Notes: generated from the letters alone by a model not told the origin. A stretch of DNA of 64,000 bases from Bacteroidia bacterium (GCA_026003215.1 BPGV01000001.1:2013729-2077728), one strand, 5' to 3'. Positions 8,581-17,179 are shown, counted from the stretch's first letter. Program-made: numbers and translations.

Positions 8581-10048
8581 TCTGTGGGCGCGGTATGTAG
8601 CTGGGGACCCGGCCCTTGTGCCGTTGTGCCCCTGGCCTTGGCCTGAAGTGCCGTGGGACGCTGTATTGGCCCGAAAGGCTCTCTCCCCAATAGATAGAAA
8701 ACCCCTGGTGGAAGCTCTCTTAGCCCAAAATACCGCTCTGGCTGCTGAGGATCCCGCATTACGCAGGGCTATTGAGAAGCTGGCCGACCCTACTACTTTC
8801 ACCGTTACCACAGGCCAGCAGTTAGGCTGGCTTACGGGCCCCCTTTATACCGTCATTAAGGCCATTCATGCCCTCCAGCTGGCTCGGGATTTGGAGGCGC
8901 TTTTCGCGGGCAGGTATCAGTTTGTGCCTGTTTTCTGGTTAGCCTCCGAAGATCATGATGCAGCAGAGGTCGTTCAGGCCGAGATAGGCTGGGGGAAGGT
9001 CCTCCAGTATGGGGGGCGGTTTATGGGACCAGTAGGGCGTCACCGGATAGAGGCGGCTTTTCCGCGTGAAGCGCAAGCGCTTGCTTTGCAAACGTATTGG
9101 GTACCTGGCCGTTCATGGGAGGAGGCTTTTCGGGAGGCGATGCAAGCCCTCTTTCGTGGAACGGGCTTGGTGTGGCTTTCAGGCGATGATCCCGTCCTAA
9201 AAGCGCGAGCGGCCCCCCTCTGGCAAAGGGAAGTCCAGCATAAGCTGACCTTTGCTGCGCACCAACTGGCCACTTCTTACCTACAGAAGCTCCATATCCA
9301 GCCGCGTCTCCATGCCAGGGCGATAAATCTCTTTTGGCTCTCGGATACCGAGCGACGGTATCCTACCCCAGAAGAGGAGGCGCTTCTGCGGGAAGCAGCC
9401 TACACAGCGCCTGAGCGCCTTAGCCCCAATGTGCTCTTAAGGCCGCTCTATCAAGAATACCTCCTCCCCAACGCAGCGTATGTAGCTGGTCCGGCCGAGG
9501 TCGCTTACTGGTTAGAGCTTACGCCTGTGTTTTCCGCTTTTGGCATAGAGATGCCGGTGGTATATCCCCGAGGACACCTAAGGGTATTATTTCCAGGGGC
9601 ACCGCCTCTGCCCGAAGGGATAACATGGAAGGAGGTATGGTCCCTTTCTCAGAGTCGCCTCAGGACGCTCTTAACCCAGTTATACGAACCGCACCTTTGG
9701 ACGGAGATCCACGCCTGGTGGGCAAAGCATCGGCCGCCTTGGGAGGAGCTCTGCGAGAAGCCATTCTTAGGCCAGGCAGCACGTGCTCTGGAACGCTTTT
9801 GGCAAAAATGGTATGAAACCTTAGCACGCGCTACCCACAAAACCGCTTATGCTAAGCATCGTGCCCATATAGAACAAATCTTAGCCTATAGGCGTCAAGT
9901 AGAGCCTGAGGGCACTTTCCAAGAAAGACGCCTGAATATCCATACTTTCTCGCCTGAGAATCCTACAAGCTGGGTGTATCGGTGGCTTTCTACCTTAAGA
10001 CTCAGACCCGCAGAATGGATAATAGATACTTACCCTATTGAAGGGTAA
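8573..10048 (+). CDS. bshC: Bacillithiol biosynthesis cysteine-adding enzyme BshC
   Basis: Putative cysteine ligase that completes bacillithiol, the low-molecular-weight thiol of Firmicutes, Deinococcus and many Bacteroidota, from glucosaminyl malate. It has 491 residues from GTG 8573. The Rossmann-like core shows TVTTGQQLGWLTGPLYT near residue 80 (the TGQQ.G..TGP pattern of BshC) and PVFWLASEDHDAAEV (the W.A.EDHD.AE pattern), both diagnostic of the family. A long helical C-terminal half follows. GTG 8573 overlaps the DUF445 stop by 8 bases. bshA and bshB are not in the window. The 3' end overlaps glpD on the other strand by 14 bp. Confidence 0.9.
   Translation: MRNLWARYVAGDPALVPLCPWPWPEVPWDAVLARKALSPIDRKPLVEALLAQNTALAAEDPALRRAIEKLADPTTFTVTTGQQLGWLTGPLYTVIKAIHALQLARDLEALFAGRYQFVPVFWLASEDHDAAEVVQAEIGWGKVLQYGGRFMGPVGRHRIEAAFPREAQALALQTYWVPGRSWEEAFREAMQALFRGTGLVWLSGDDPVLKARAAPLWQREVQHKLTFAAHQLATSYLQKLHIQPRLHARAINLFWLSDTERRYPTPEEEALLREAAYTAPERLSPNVLLRPLYQEYLLPNAAYVAGPAEVAYWLELTPVFSAFGIEMPVVYPRGHLRVLFPGAPPLPEGITWKEVWSLSQSRLRTLLTQLYEPHLWTEIHAWWAKHRPPWEELCEKPFLGQAARALERFWQKWYETLARATHKTAYAKHRAHIEQILAYRRQVEPEGTFQERRLNIHTFSPENPTSWVYRWLSTLRLRPAEWIIDTYPIEG
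10030..10048. terminator. 7-bp inverted repeat over convergent bshC/glpD stop codons (possible bidirectional terminator)
   Basis: Perfect TTACCCT/AGGGTAA stem with a 5-base loop. It spans both the bshC stop (10046-10048) and the glpD stop (10035-10037). There is no T tract on either side, so an ordinary intrinsic terminator is doubtful. Confidence 0.3.
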
Positions 10049-11450
10049 AAGTTTCCCATCTTTCTTTGAGGATATTCAAGAGTTTTTGGGCTCTTTTTTG
10101 GCTGATAAGGTGTAGCTGCCATCGTCCTTCTACGATATCTTCTGGAGTTTGGGCCCAGCCTTTCTCTCGCCAAAAGCGCACTTCTCCTTCGGTAAAGGAT
10201 TCATTTGGGGCTATGGGAAGGGGGTATTTGGTTTTGTAGGTTTCCAGCTCGGTGAGGTCGGGGACGATAGCAGAGAGTGGCTCTGGGGGGGGGAGGGAAA
10301 GGCTTAAGGCTTGAGCTATGGCGGCTACAGCGTCTGCCCCCATTTTGCGGAAGGTGGTCCATTTACCGCCCATAAGGTGGAGGGTACGGTGTTGGGGCCA
10401 TACTTCTATTACATGGGTGCGAGCGATGCGTGCCGTGGGGGTGGCTTTGGTCGCTACTAAGGGCCGGTATCCTGCAAAGGCGGCTTCTATGGGGAAGTCT
10501 TGGGGTAGGTCAAAATACCTATGCAGGTATGCTCGGAGGTACGCTTCTTCTTTTTCGGGGACAGTGGGATTCCATTCAGGCGAGGGCGCTTCCTCATCGG
10601 TAGTGCCTACCAGGGCGGTGTTTTCTAACCAGGGGAGTACAAAGAGCACCCGGCCATCGTGGGTTTTAGGTATCAAAAAGCCACTTTCAAGGGGCAGGTA
10701 CTGGCGGGAGAGGACCAGGTGGCTACCCCGGCTGAGGCGCAACCGAGGAGGAACCCCCGGTCGGATTCGTTGGCGTAAGGTATCTATCCACGGTCCTGTA
10801 GCATTTACAAAGAAATCCGCTTCTTCCTCGTACGAGATCCCCTCTTTGGGTTGTATTTGAACGATTACTTTATTAGCATATGCTCGTATTCCTGTTACTT
10901 GGTGACGCGTGCGTATGTCTACTGCGTACCTTTGGTGTAGAAATAGCGCTAAGTGTACAGCATACAAGCGGTCTTGAAACTGCCCGTCCCAATATTCCCA
11001 TGCGCCAGAGAAGCCGGCCTTAAGAGAAGGGAATAAGGTATAGAGGTCTTCTTTTTTTATCCAGGTAGTTTTGGGTAGATTTTTGGGGGAGCTAAGTTTT
11101 TCGTAAAGAGAGAGACCCAAGCCATAATAGAGCTTTTGGAGGGGGGAGCGTGTGGGTAAGAGGATGGGGAGGGGATGGCAGAGGGCAGGGTGGCTTTGGA
11201 GCATCCAGGCGCGCTCATGGAGGGCTTCTTGGACGAGGTGCCAGTCCGCATAGCTTAGCCGTTTGAGGGCAGATTCCAAATAGCGCACGCCGCCGTGGAT
11301 GAGCTTAGTAGAGGCAGTAGAGGTTCCGCTGGCAATGTCTTGAGCTTCTATCAGGAGGACTTGCCAGCCGCAGCGAGCTGCAGCTAACGCTACGCCTAAC
11401 CCACTACAGCCTGCGCCGGCGATTACGAGCTTCACGGGCGATTTCCTCAT
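10035..11450 (-). CDS. glpD: FAD-dependent glycerol-3-phosphate dehydrogenase
   Basis: Membrane-associated flavoenzyme that oxidises glycerol-3-phosphate to dihydroxyacetone phosphate and passes electrons to the quinone pool. It is 471 residues. The N-terminal FAD-binding Rossmann motif GAGCSGLGVALAAARCG is followed by the STKLIHGGVRYLE signature of GlpD. VNATGPWID, RLSRGSHLVL and GGKWTTFRKM are further family motifs. ATG 11450 overlaps the end of the AT-rich upstream gene by 47 bases; GTG 11435 is a plausible alternative that would start directly at the FAD fold and shorten the overlap to 32. It appears to be the last gene of a minus-strand operon that starts with the M1 peptidase. Confidence 0.9.
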   Translation of the reverse strand: MRKSPVKLVIAGAGCSGLGVALAAARCGWQVLLIEAQDIASGTSTASTKLIHGGVRYLESALKRLSYADWHLVQEALHERAWMLQSHPALCHPLPILLPTRSPLQKLYYGLGLSLYEKLSSPKNLPKTTWIKKEDLYTLFPSLKAGFSGAWEYWDGQFQDRLYAVHLALFLHQRYAVDIRTRHQVTGIRAYANKVIVQIQPKEGISYEEEADFFVNATGPWIDTLRQRIRPGVPPRLRLSRGSHLVLSRQYLPLESGFLIPKTHDGRVLFVLPWLENTALVGTTDEEAPSPEWNPTVPEKEEAYLRAYLHRYFDLPQDFPIEAAFAGYRPLVATKATPTARIARTHVIEVWPQHRTLHLMGGKWTTFRKMGADAVAAIAQALSLSLPPPEPLSAIVPDLTELETYKTKYPLPIAPNESFTEGEVRFWREKGWAQTPEDIVEGRWQLHLISQKRAQKLLNILKERWETFTLQ

Positions 11451-12861
11451 AAGTACAGAAAAATATAAGATAGAAGAAAAAGGTACCAGGCAATCTATAT
11501 CGCACTAAGTTTCCAAAATTTCCCGATGTTAATCCTGTTATATATATAAATATTATAGAGAATAGGATAAAATAAAAACTGAAGTTATTTGATAGTATCT
11601 TCCGTAAGAAACTCAAAATACCATAAGAGAATACATAGTAAAGTATCAGTGAGGAGAAGAGCAGAGTTTCGATAGAGGCTAATAATATGATAGGTTTATG
11701 TGCCTCCCAAAAAAAAGGTCTAAATAAACCCGTAATAAAAGAGATAGGAAACTTGCTAATCATTCCAGAAAAAGTGGGTTCTATTTCGCCGATGTCGTAC
11801 CTACTTCCGCCTGTTTCAGAATAGTAACTTTCATTGTATTTTAGGTCAGTATAGATTAGATATACTTGATAAGGTATATTTTCTATGCTATATTTTTTGT
11901 TTTTTGAAGCCAATATGCTAACGATAAGATAAGAAAAAATAGAAAAAAGAATAATCATCAAATAATAGAGTGGTCTAAATTTGCTTATAAGTGTATTTGT
12001 TTTGGGGTTTTTACTAATGGCAAATAACAGTAAGAATGGTAGAAAAGATAATGCTACATAAGGCTTTATGCTATAGCATAGGTATAATGCCAGTATGGCT
12101 GAGCTAAGTCTATATAAGATGTTTTTCTTACTATGAAATAGTATAAGTAAGGTATGCATAATAAATACCAGTGAGAAAGCCTCCTTAAATGGGGTGCTTG
12201 TCCAAGATAATAGTGATGGCATAAAAAATAATATAAATACAGATGTTGTTGTAGAGTTTGGATATATTTTTCGTATAAGATGCAGAAATTGTATAGATAT
12301 AGAAAAAAATAACATATCGAATACTAATATAGAGGCGGGTATAGAGCCTAAGGCTATTACTAAGAACGGAATATATAAAATACTGACAAACTCCGAAATA
12401 GGGTCGTATAGGTAGTTTAACCTTAATTGTATGCCAAGCCAGTAAGAGTAAAACGAAGGGTTCTCTATAAAATAAGAATAAAAGTCTTGATTATAAATAG
12501 AATGTAGTATATATTTTGTGGTATTTATTGGATTGTATATTAGGCATATCAGGAAACTTTTTGCATCATTCATGTAATTTATTGTGTCACCTCCGTTGTA
12601 ATAATACTTAAATAATACATATATGAGCAGTGAGCTGACTACCCTTGAATACCATGCTATATTGAGTATTTTTCGTGTATTTTGGTCTAAGTTATATATC
12701 TTTCTGTTAGCAAAAATACTTAATATTAGTATATATGCTACAAATATAACCCACTCAATCTGTATAAATACCGTATCTACTCTATGAGGTGGGAAGACTT
12801 GGGTTATCCATTCTAAATACTTTGTATTACTTGTTCGGTATATATCACTCAGAATAGGCAT
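11404..12861 (-). CDS. AT-rich polytopic membrane protein, possibly O-antigen-polymerase/GT-C-like
   Basis: 485 residues with about eleven or twelve hydrophobic segments, so an inner-membrane protein. I cannot name the family firmly. A loop motif GDTINYMND after the third segment, PSLLSWTSTPFKEA in the middle, KPYVALSFLP, and GNLVRYRLPGTFF near the C terminus resemble, from memory, Bacteroidota membrane proteins of the Wzy-like/GT-C type involved in surface polysaccharide assembly; treat this as a hypothesis. The base composition is sharply different: roughly 30% GC against the mid-50s around it, with Ile/Phe/Tyr/Asn/Lys-rich codon use. ATG 12861 lies 17 bases inside the end of hemW, and the last 47 bases lie inside glpD, so translation should be coupled on both sides. 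A signature of lateral transfer is likely. Confidence 0.8.
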   Translation of the reverse strand: MPILSDIYRTSNTKYLEWITQVFPPHRVDTVFIQIEWVIFVAYILILSIFANRKIYNLDQNTRKILNIAWYSRVVSSLLIYVLFKYYYNGGDTINYMNDAKSFLICLIYNPINTTKYILHSIYNQDFYSYFIENPSFYSYWLGIQLRLNYLYDPISEFVSILYIPFLVIALGSIPASILVFDMLFFSISIQFLHLIRKIYPNSTTTSVFILFFMPSLLSWTSTPFKEAFSLVFIMHTLLILFHSKKNILYRLSSAILALYLCYSIKPYVALSFLPFLLLFAISKNPKTNTLISKFRPLYYLMIILFSIFSYLIVSILASKNKKYSIENIPYQVYLIYTDLKYNESYYSETGGSRYDIGEIEPTFSGMISKFPISFITGLFRPFFWEAHKPIILLASIETLLFSSLILYYVFSYGILSFLRKILSNNFSFYFILFSIIFIYITGLTSGNFGNLVRYRLPGTFFFYLIFFCTYEEIAREARNRRRRL

Positions 12862-12950
12862 TTGTAATATATTTCACTATATTGTCTATAATAAGTGCGC
12901 CTTGTTTTGATATTGTTATCTTTTCATTTTGTACTGAGAGCCATCCTTTG
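11460..12950. other. AT-rich segment of probable foreign origin
   Basis: About 1.5 kb of roughly 30% GC inside a mid-50s genome. It covers almost all of the membrane-protein gene and also about the last 30 codons of hemW, so the composition break does not coincide with gene borders. I saw no flanking direct repeats, integrase or transposase. Confidence 0.75.
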
Positions 12951-14038
12951 GTAGTCCATTCAGAGAGTTTCGGGTGTAAAGATGCTGTGGAGGCATGCGA
13001 TAGGAATGATATCGGCACTCCTGCGCGAGTACGTAGAAAAGTGAGCCATATTTCTTCCCAAACTTCCTGCTGTGATAGTTGTTCGTGCATAGCCCATGGG
13101 CGCGTTCCCTGGTTTTTGAGGGCAAGAAGATAGCTTGGTAGGTGGCGAATGTTAGCCCAGCGCACCTCGGGAATGTAACTATGTGCGCTGGGTCCTAATC
13201 CAAGATAAGGTCGTCTAAGCCAGTAGCGCCAGTTATGTTGGCATTCATGGCCATGCTGAGCCCAGTTAGAAATCTCATACCATATAAAACCCCTTTTCTC
13301 CAAGAAGTCATGTATAAACAAGTATTGCTCAGTGTAGATATCATCTTCAACAGGCTCAAACATTTTTCGCTTATATTTTTTATATAAAGCTGTGCCTTTT
13401 TCTATCGTGAGGCCATATAGGGAAAGGTGCGGGACGCCCAGCTCTACCAAATATTGTAGGTCTTCTGCTAAATCCGACACGGTTTGTTCTGGTACAGCAA
13501 AGATAATATCCGCATTCCAGGAAGGAAAACCTGCCCGAGCTATAAGTTCGGTAGCTTGTCGGGCTTGATTAGGCGTATGCCAGCGTCCTAAACGCTGGAG
13601 TACCTTTTCGGAGAAACTCTGTATCCCTACGCTGATCCGTGTGATTCCTAAATCTTTCCAAAAATGTAGCTTTTCAGCGCTAATGTCTTCGGGGTTAGCT
13701 TCTAAGGTGACCTCTATGGGGAAAAAAGTTGGCAGTTGGCTAAGGGCTCGCCAAATCTTTTCCCACAAAGGCGATGGCAGCCAACTGGGGGTTCCTCCGC
13801 CGAAAAATACTGTTTCTATGCGGGTAGCGGCGAGAAGGGGTTTATACAGTTCTATTTCGAGTAGAAGTGCTTCTACATAAGAGTCCATGAGGCTGGCTCG
13901 GGGGGTAAAGTAAAAATCGCAGTAGTGGCAGGCTCTTCTACAGAAAGGAACGTGGATATATAACCCCAGGGTTTCTTCGGGAGGTAGAGGCGGCCAAGGA
14001 GCTTTTAGGGCCGGCGCGAGCGGCCTATCAGGAAGCAT
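12845..14038 (-). CDS. hemW: HemW-like radical SAM protein (coproporphyrinogen III oxidase family)
   Basis: Radical SAM protein of the HemN/HemW family. HemW-type proteins act as heme chaperones rather than as the dehydrogenase. It is 397 residues. The N terminus has YIHVPFCRRACHYCDF with the three cluster cysteines, then FFGGGTPS, EANPED and RISVGIQSF, all conserved in the family. The C-terminal HemN domain includes EISNWAQHGHECQHNWRYW and LGLGPSAHS. HemW members usually lack the N-terminal extension of true HemN; only about 25 extra residues precede the core here. ATG 14038 overlaps the end of rlmE by 34 bases. The last 30 or so codons have the AT-rich composition of the next gene. Confidence 0.85.
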   Translation of the reverse strand: MLPDRPLAPALKAPWPPLPPEETLGLYIHVPFCRRACHYCDFYFTPRASLMDSYVEALLLEIELYKPLLAATRIETVFFGGGTPSWLPSPLWEKIWRALSQLPTFFPIEVTLEANPEDISAEKLHFWKDLGITRISVGIQSFSEKVLQRLGRWHTPNQARQATELIARAGFPSWNADIIFAVPEQTVSDLAEDLQYLVELGVPHLSLYGLTIEKGTALYKKYKRKMFEPVEDDIYTEQYLFIHDFLEKRGFIWYEISNWAQHGHECQHNWRYWLRRPYLGLGPSAHSYIPEVRWANIRHLPSYLLALKNQGTRPWAMHEQLSQQEVWEEIWLTFLRTRAGVPISFLSHASTASLHPKLSEWTTKGWLSVQNEKITISKQGALIIDNIVKYITNAYSE

Positions 14039-14586
14039 TCTGAGCTGCCTTTGCGCGTGCTTTTAGGACGAAATACGGCTACTTCTCGGAAAATCTGACG
14101 CGCAGAAACTACCAAGCTATCGCGCGCGGGGCTTTCTAAGAGCTTAGCTACCCACACACCGCCCGGACTGAGGTACTTCTCAGCTAAGTAGAAACTCCGC
14201 TCTGCGAGGGCTGCGGAACGGGCCTGGTCCGTGGTTCGGCTGCCTGTAGTAGCCGGCGCCATATCCGAGAGAATCGCATCCCACGCCGAAGAAGCTAAAA
14301 ATGCCTCCACTTGAGCGGAAAAGACATCCATTTGCAGAAACTGTACCCGAGGGTCATGGATGCGCAATGGTTGAAGGTCTATGGCCAATATAATGGCCGA
14401 ATCCCCCCCTTTTTCTAAAAGGTATTGGGTCCATGACCCGGGGGCGGCGCCTAAATCTACTATCCGCATGCCTGCCCGAAAGAGCTTATAACGCCTATCT
14501 AACTCCTTGAGCTTATATACAGAGCGAGCTACGTACCCTTCGGCTTTGGCTTGCAAAAAATAGGGATCCCTCGGGTTATAGTTCAT
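14005..14586 (-). CDS. rlmE: 23S rRNA 2'-O-methyltransferase RlmE (FtsJ/RrmJ)
   Basis: Methylates the 2'-OH of a uridine in the A-loop of 23S rRNA (U2552 in E. coli). It has 193 residues, the normal length. The catalytic K-D-K-E set can be placed: Lys in ARSVYKLKELDRR, SAM-binding DLGAAPGSWTQYL, Asp in AILSDMAP, Lys in VWVAKLLESP and Glu in KGSSECFLIG. The start overlaps the stop of the M1 peptidase C-terminal frame by 4 bases, and hemW begins inside its 3' end. Confidence 0.92.
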   Translation of the reverse strand: MNYNPRDPYFLQAKAEGYVARSVYKLKELDRRYKLFRAGMRIVDLGAAPGSWTQYLLEKGGDSAIILAIDLQPLRIHDPRVQFLQMDVFSAQVEAFLASSAWDAILSDMAPATTGSRTTDQARSAALAERSFYLAEKYLSPGGVWVAKLLESPARDSLVVSARQIFREVAVFRPKSTRKGSSECFLIGRSRRP

Positions 14587-15527
14587 AGCATTTTTTGGTA
14601 AATTTCTTTGAGTTGGGGATGGGTTTCCTCTTCTTTAAGCTTTTTAAGGAGTGCTTTTACTTCTGGATCTCGGCTGAGGCGGGCTTTTAGGTATTGTGCC
14701 ATATATAAGCGAAGGTACCAGGGGTTTTCTGTCTGGGCGATTGTGCGCATTTGCTGGAGAAGGGCAGGGCGTAGCGCTGGAAACTCGCTATATGCTTGCA
14801 CCAGTAAGCTCATGGCCCGTACTCGGCTGGAGGGAGAAAGGAGGCAGGGATACCGCGTAAGGAGCTCAGCTGCTGTGACGCTGTCTTTCCCTCGCGTAAT
14901 CAGTAAAGCGGTAGCTAAAAGCGCTAACTCTTCGGAACGGTTAGAGGTGAAGCTTCGCGCGGCTTGCATGGCAGCAGCCGAGTCGGCATAAAAAAGCCCG
15001 ATGAGGGCTATGCCTTTGACAGCGGCGCTGCTGTCTTTGAGGGCCTGCTGAATCTCTGCTTGCCAGAGCTGGGGAGCGGTCACCTCTTGTTGAATAGCTC
15101 CCACGAGAAACTCCCACGCTGCCTTACGTACCCGTGCCGAAGGATCTTTTAGGGCTTCACGGGTAAGGGAAAGCACCTGTGCTACTGCCTCCGAGTCGGC
15201 CAAAAGCATAAAGGCTTCCCAGACGCGTCCCTTCCAATACACCCCGCCTTGACGATAGTTCTCAAGGGTACGCGCTAAAAGCGCGCTTTCGCCGCTGAGA
15301 TAGGGCTGGATTTCCTCCAAGGCCTGGGTCCGGGCCCAGAAGTATTTCCCATGCGGTGAGGAGATGTTCCCACCATTTCCTTGGGATAGGTGCGAGACAC
15401 GCGGCCAATCAAAGAGCCTTTCCGGATCTGCGTCTGCGAATCGTATGCCTTTTCGTACATATAGGGTCAGGACCGTATCCCCTACCAGCCAGAAGGGCAG
15501 CTCTTCGTAGCCGGCTTCGGAGAGCAC
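14583..15527 (-). CDS. M1 aminopeptidase, C-terminal fragment (HEAT-like domain)
   Basis: Second open frame of the split gene. Read alone it would be a 314-residue protein without a start signal. Its beginning (EELPFWLVGDTVLTLYV) fits the beta-sandwich domain that follows the M1 catalytic domain, and the rest is paired helices of the HEAT-like C-terminal domain. No -7 box precedes its first ATG, so it is not expected to be an independent gene. Confidence 0.75.
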   Translation of the reverse strand: MLSEAGYEELPFWLVGDTVLTLYVRKGIRFADADPERLFDWPRVSHLSQGNGGNISSPHGKYFWARTQALEEIQPYLSGESALLARTLENYRQGGVYWKGRVWEAFMLLADSEAVAQVLSLTREALKDPSARVRKAAWEFLVGAIQQEVTAPQLWQAEIQQALKDSSAAVKGIALIGLFYADSAAAMQAARSFTSNRSEELALLATALLITRGKDSVTAAELLTRYPCLLSPSSRVRAMSLLVQAYSEFPALRPALLQQMRTIAQTENPWYLRLYMAQYLKARLSRDPEVKALLKKLKEEETHPQLKEIYQKML

Positions 15528-17175
15528 GGCTACGCGTGTCCAGTAGCGGTAAGGGCCCTTGTAGGGTATCGTACCCCCGCTGGAAGATTTTCACTACAGC
15601 GGTATCGCTGTGCGCTTCACCTACTATAAAAAAGCGCACTTCATCGGCACGGTGGAAGTGCTGGTCAAAAAACCAAGTCCAATCTTGACCCGTGACTTTT
15701 TCAAAAGCATGGCGCAAATGGTCAATGTCGGCGGCTTTGTAGGCGTTGGTGGTGAGATATTCTTTGAGGGAAAGAAAAAACGCGGAGTCGCCTACGGTTT
15801 TTCGCAAAAGGTGCAGCGTAAGGCCGCCTTTTTGATAGCTGTGCGCATCAAACATATCCATAGGCGTGGCATAATCATAGCGAATGAGGGGTACTTTCTT
15901 TTCGCGTGCTTCGGAGCCGTAGGTGGAAAAAGCTTCTTGGCGGTGGGTCTCAGCGGCTTCTACGCCGCGGCTGTGTTCTAACCACAGGTACTCACTATAA
16001 TCGGCGAAGCTTTCATTCAGGGGGAGCTGAGCCCAGCTCTCACAGGTCACCAGATCCCCAAACCAATGGTGGAAAAGCTCGTGGGCAATCACCTCCTCGT
16101 GGTCGTCGGTAAGCGCTTGGGCGCGGTCATAAAAGAGCATATCCCCATGCACTACAGCCGTGGTATTTTCCATGGCGCCGGAGACAAAGTCCCGTACGAT
16201 TACTTGGCCATATTTAGGCCAGGGGAAAGGTACCCCTAACTTTTGTGAGAAAAACGCTATCATTTTAGGGGTGTTGCCGAAAATCGCCTGGGCTTCGGAG
16301 GCCCAGCCGGGCTCCATGTAGTACAAGACTTCTTTTCCTTGCCAAGTGTCTTTGACTACCTGAAAAGGCCCTACAATGAGCGCGAAAAGGTAGGGAGAGT
16401 GCGGTTGATTGAGTTCCCAGCAGTCCTCGCGCAGGCCATTGGGGAGTTTTTTCTGGGAAACTAACAGGCCGTTAGATAAGGAGACCAGCGAATCTTCTAA
16501 GGTGATGCAGAGGCGCTGGGTAGTTTTTTGGTTAGGGCTGTCTAAGGTAGGGAACCAAGCTGAGGCGGATTCGGGTTCGCCTTGGGTCCAAAACTCGCGC
16601 GGCTTACAGGGCTGACTCCCCTCCGCATTGATAAAATAAGCCCCTTTTCTGCCGCTGATAGCGAGGGAGCCTTCTCCTTCTACCCTTTCGGGTTGGGCGC
16701 GATACCGGATATACACGATGAGGGTTTCCTGGGCGGTGTAGGGACGGTCTAAGTGTAGAGTGAGTTTTAGGGTATCGTACTCTTGGCGGAGGATTCGGCC
16801 CGCAGAGGGGCGTATAAGCCGCACTCCCTCAATCTGGAAGGATTTGGCGTCTATGGTGAGGATTTGCTGCGGGGCGAAGTAGGGACGTACGGTAAGCCAG
16901 GCTTCGCCGGGGACTTCCTTTTTAGTCCAGTCTAAGCTCAGGCGGAGTTCGGTGTGGATAAGTTGCCAGTAGAGCGGGGCGCTGCCCTTGTAGGTTTTAG
17001 CTTGGTGAGGCTTGGGCTGGAGGGAGTCGGGGGAGGCCAGTAAGTCGCCGTAAATGGCCTGTAAATCTGCTTCTATGAGGCTATCGCTGCGGGGCTGGGT
17101 GACTTTTAGACGGGCTTTGGGGGTACAAGCCCCCCATATACTCAACGCCAGACAAAGTGCCAGGGCTAAACGCAT
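15409..17175 (-). CDS. M1 aminopeptidase, N-terminal fragment (catalytic domain)
   Basis: First open frame of the split gene. The real sequence runs to about base 15579; the roughly 56 codons after that are an Arg-rich out-of-frame tail (for example RSRALRSRLRRAALL) with no relation to the family. The catalytic zinc site is intact in this part. Confidence 0.8.
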   Translation of the reverse strand: MRLALALCLALSIWGACTPKARLKVTQPRSDSLIEADLQAIYGDLLASPDSLQPKPHQAKTYKGSAPLYWQLIHTELRLSLDWTKKEVPGEAWLTVRPYFAPQQILTIDAKSFQIEGVRLIRPSAGRILRQEYDTLKLTLHLDRPYTAQETLIVYIRYRAQPERVEGEGSLAISGRKGAYFINAEGSQPCKPREFWTQGEPESASAWFPTLDSPNQKTTQRLCITLEDSLVSLSNGLLVSQKKLPNGLREDCWELNQPHSPYLFALIVGPFQVVKDTWQGKEVLYYMEPGWASEAQAIFGNTPKMIAFFSQKLGVPFPWPKYGQVIVRDFVSGAMENTTAVVHGDMLFYDRAQALTDDHEEVIAHELFHHWFGDLVTCESWAQLPLNESFADYSEYLWLEHSRGVEAAETHRQEAFSTYGSEAREKKVPLIRYDYATPMDMFDAHSYQKGGLTLHLLRKTVGDSAFFLSLKEYLTTNAYKAADIDHLRHAFEKVTGQDWTWFFDQHFHRADEVRFFIVGEAHSDTAVVKIFQRGYDTLQGPLPLLDTRSRALRSRLRRAALLAGRGYGPDPICTKRHTIRRRRSGKAL

Positions 17176-17179
17176 CGGG

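Larger units (their letters stand above)
14583..17175 (-). pseudogene. M1 family aminopeptidase lipoprotein, split by a one-base frameshift
   Basis: Zinc aminopeptidase of the M1 (PepN/leukotriene A4 hydrolase-like) family, predicted lipid-anchored in the periplasm. The whole locus is 2593 bases; removing one base gives exactly 864 codons (863 residues plus stop), a normal family length. ATG 17175 starts a lipoprotein signal (MRLALALCLALSIWGAC) and follows a TACCTTTG box by four bases. The substrate motif SGAMENTT and the zinc motif HELFHHWFGD plus NESFADY lie in the first part. The reading frame breaks at a run of five C (15574-15578, five G on the coding strand): with four G the chain reads on as FQRGTIPYKGPYRYWTRVA into the second part, a HEAT-like C-terminal domain. 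Either a sequencing or assembly error or a recent inactivation. Confidence 0.85.

Noticed and set aside
14583-17175. Programmed frameshift in the M1 aminopeptidase
   Set aside because: There is only a G5 run and no recognisable stimulatory structure or slippery heptamer in the right frame; a one-base indel explains the break more simply.
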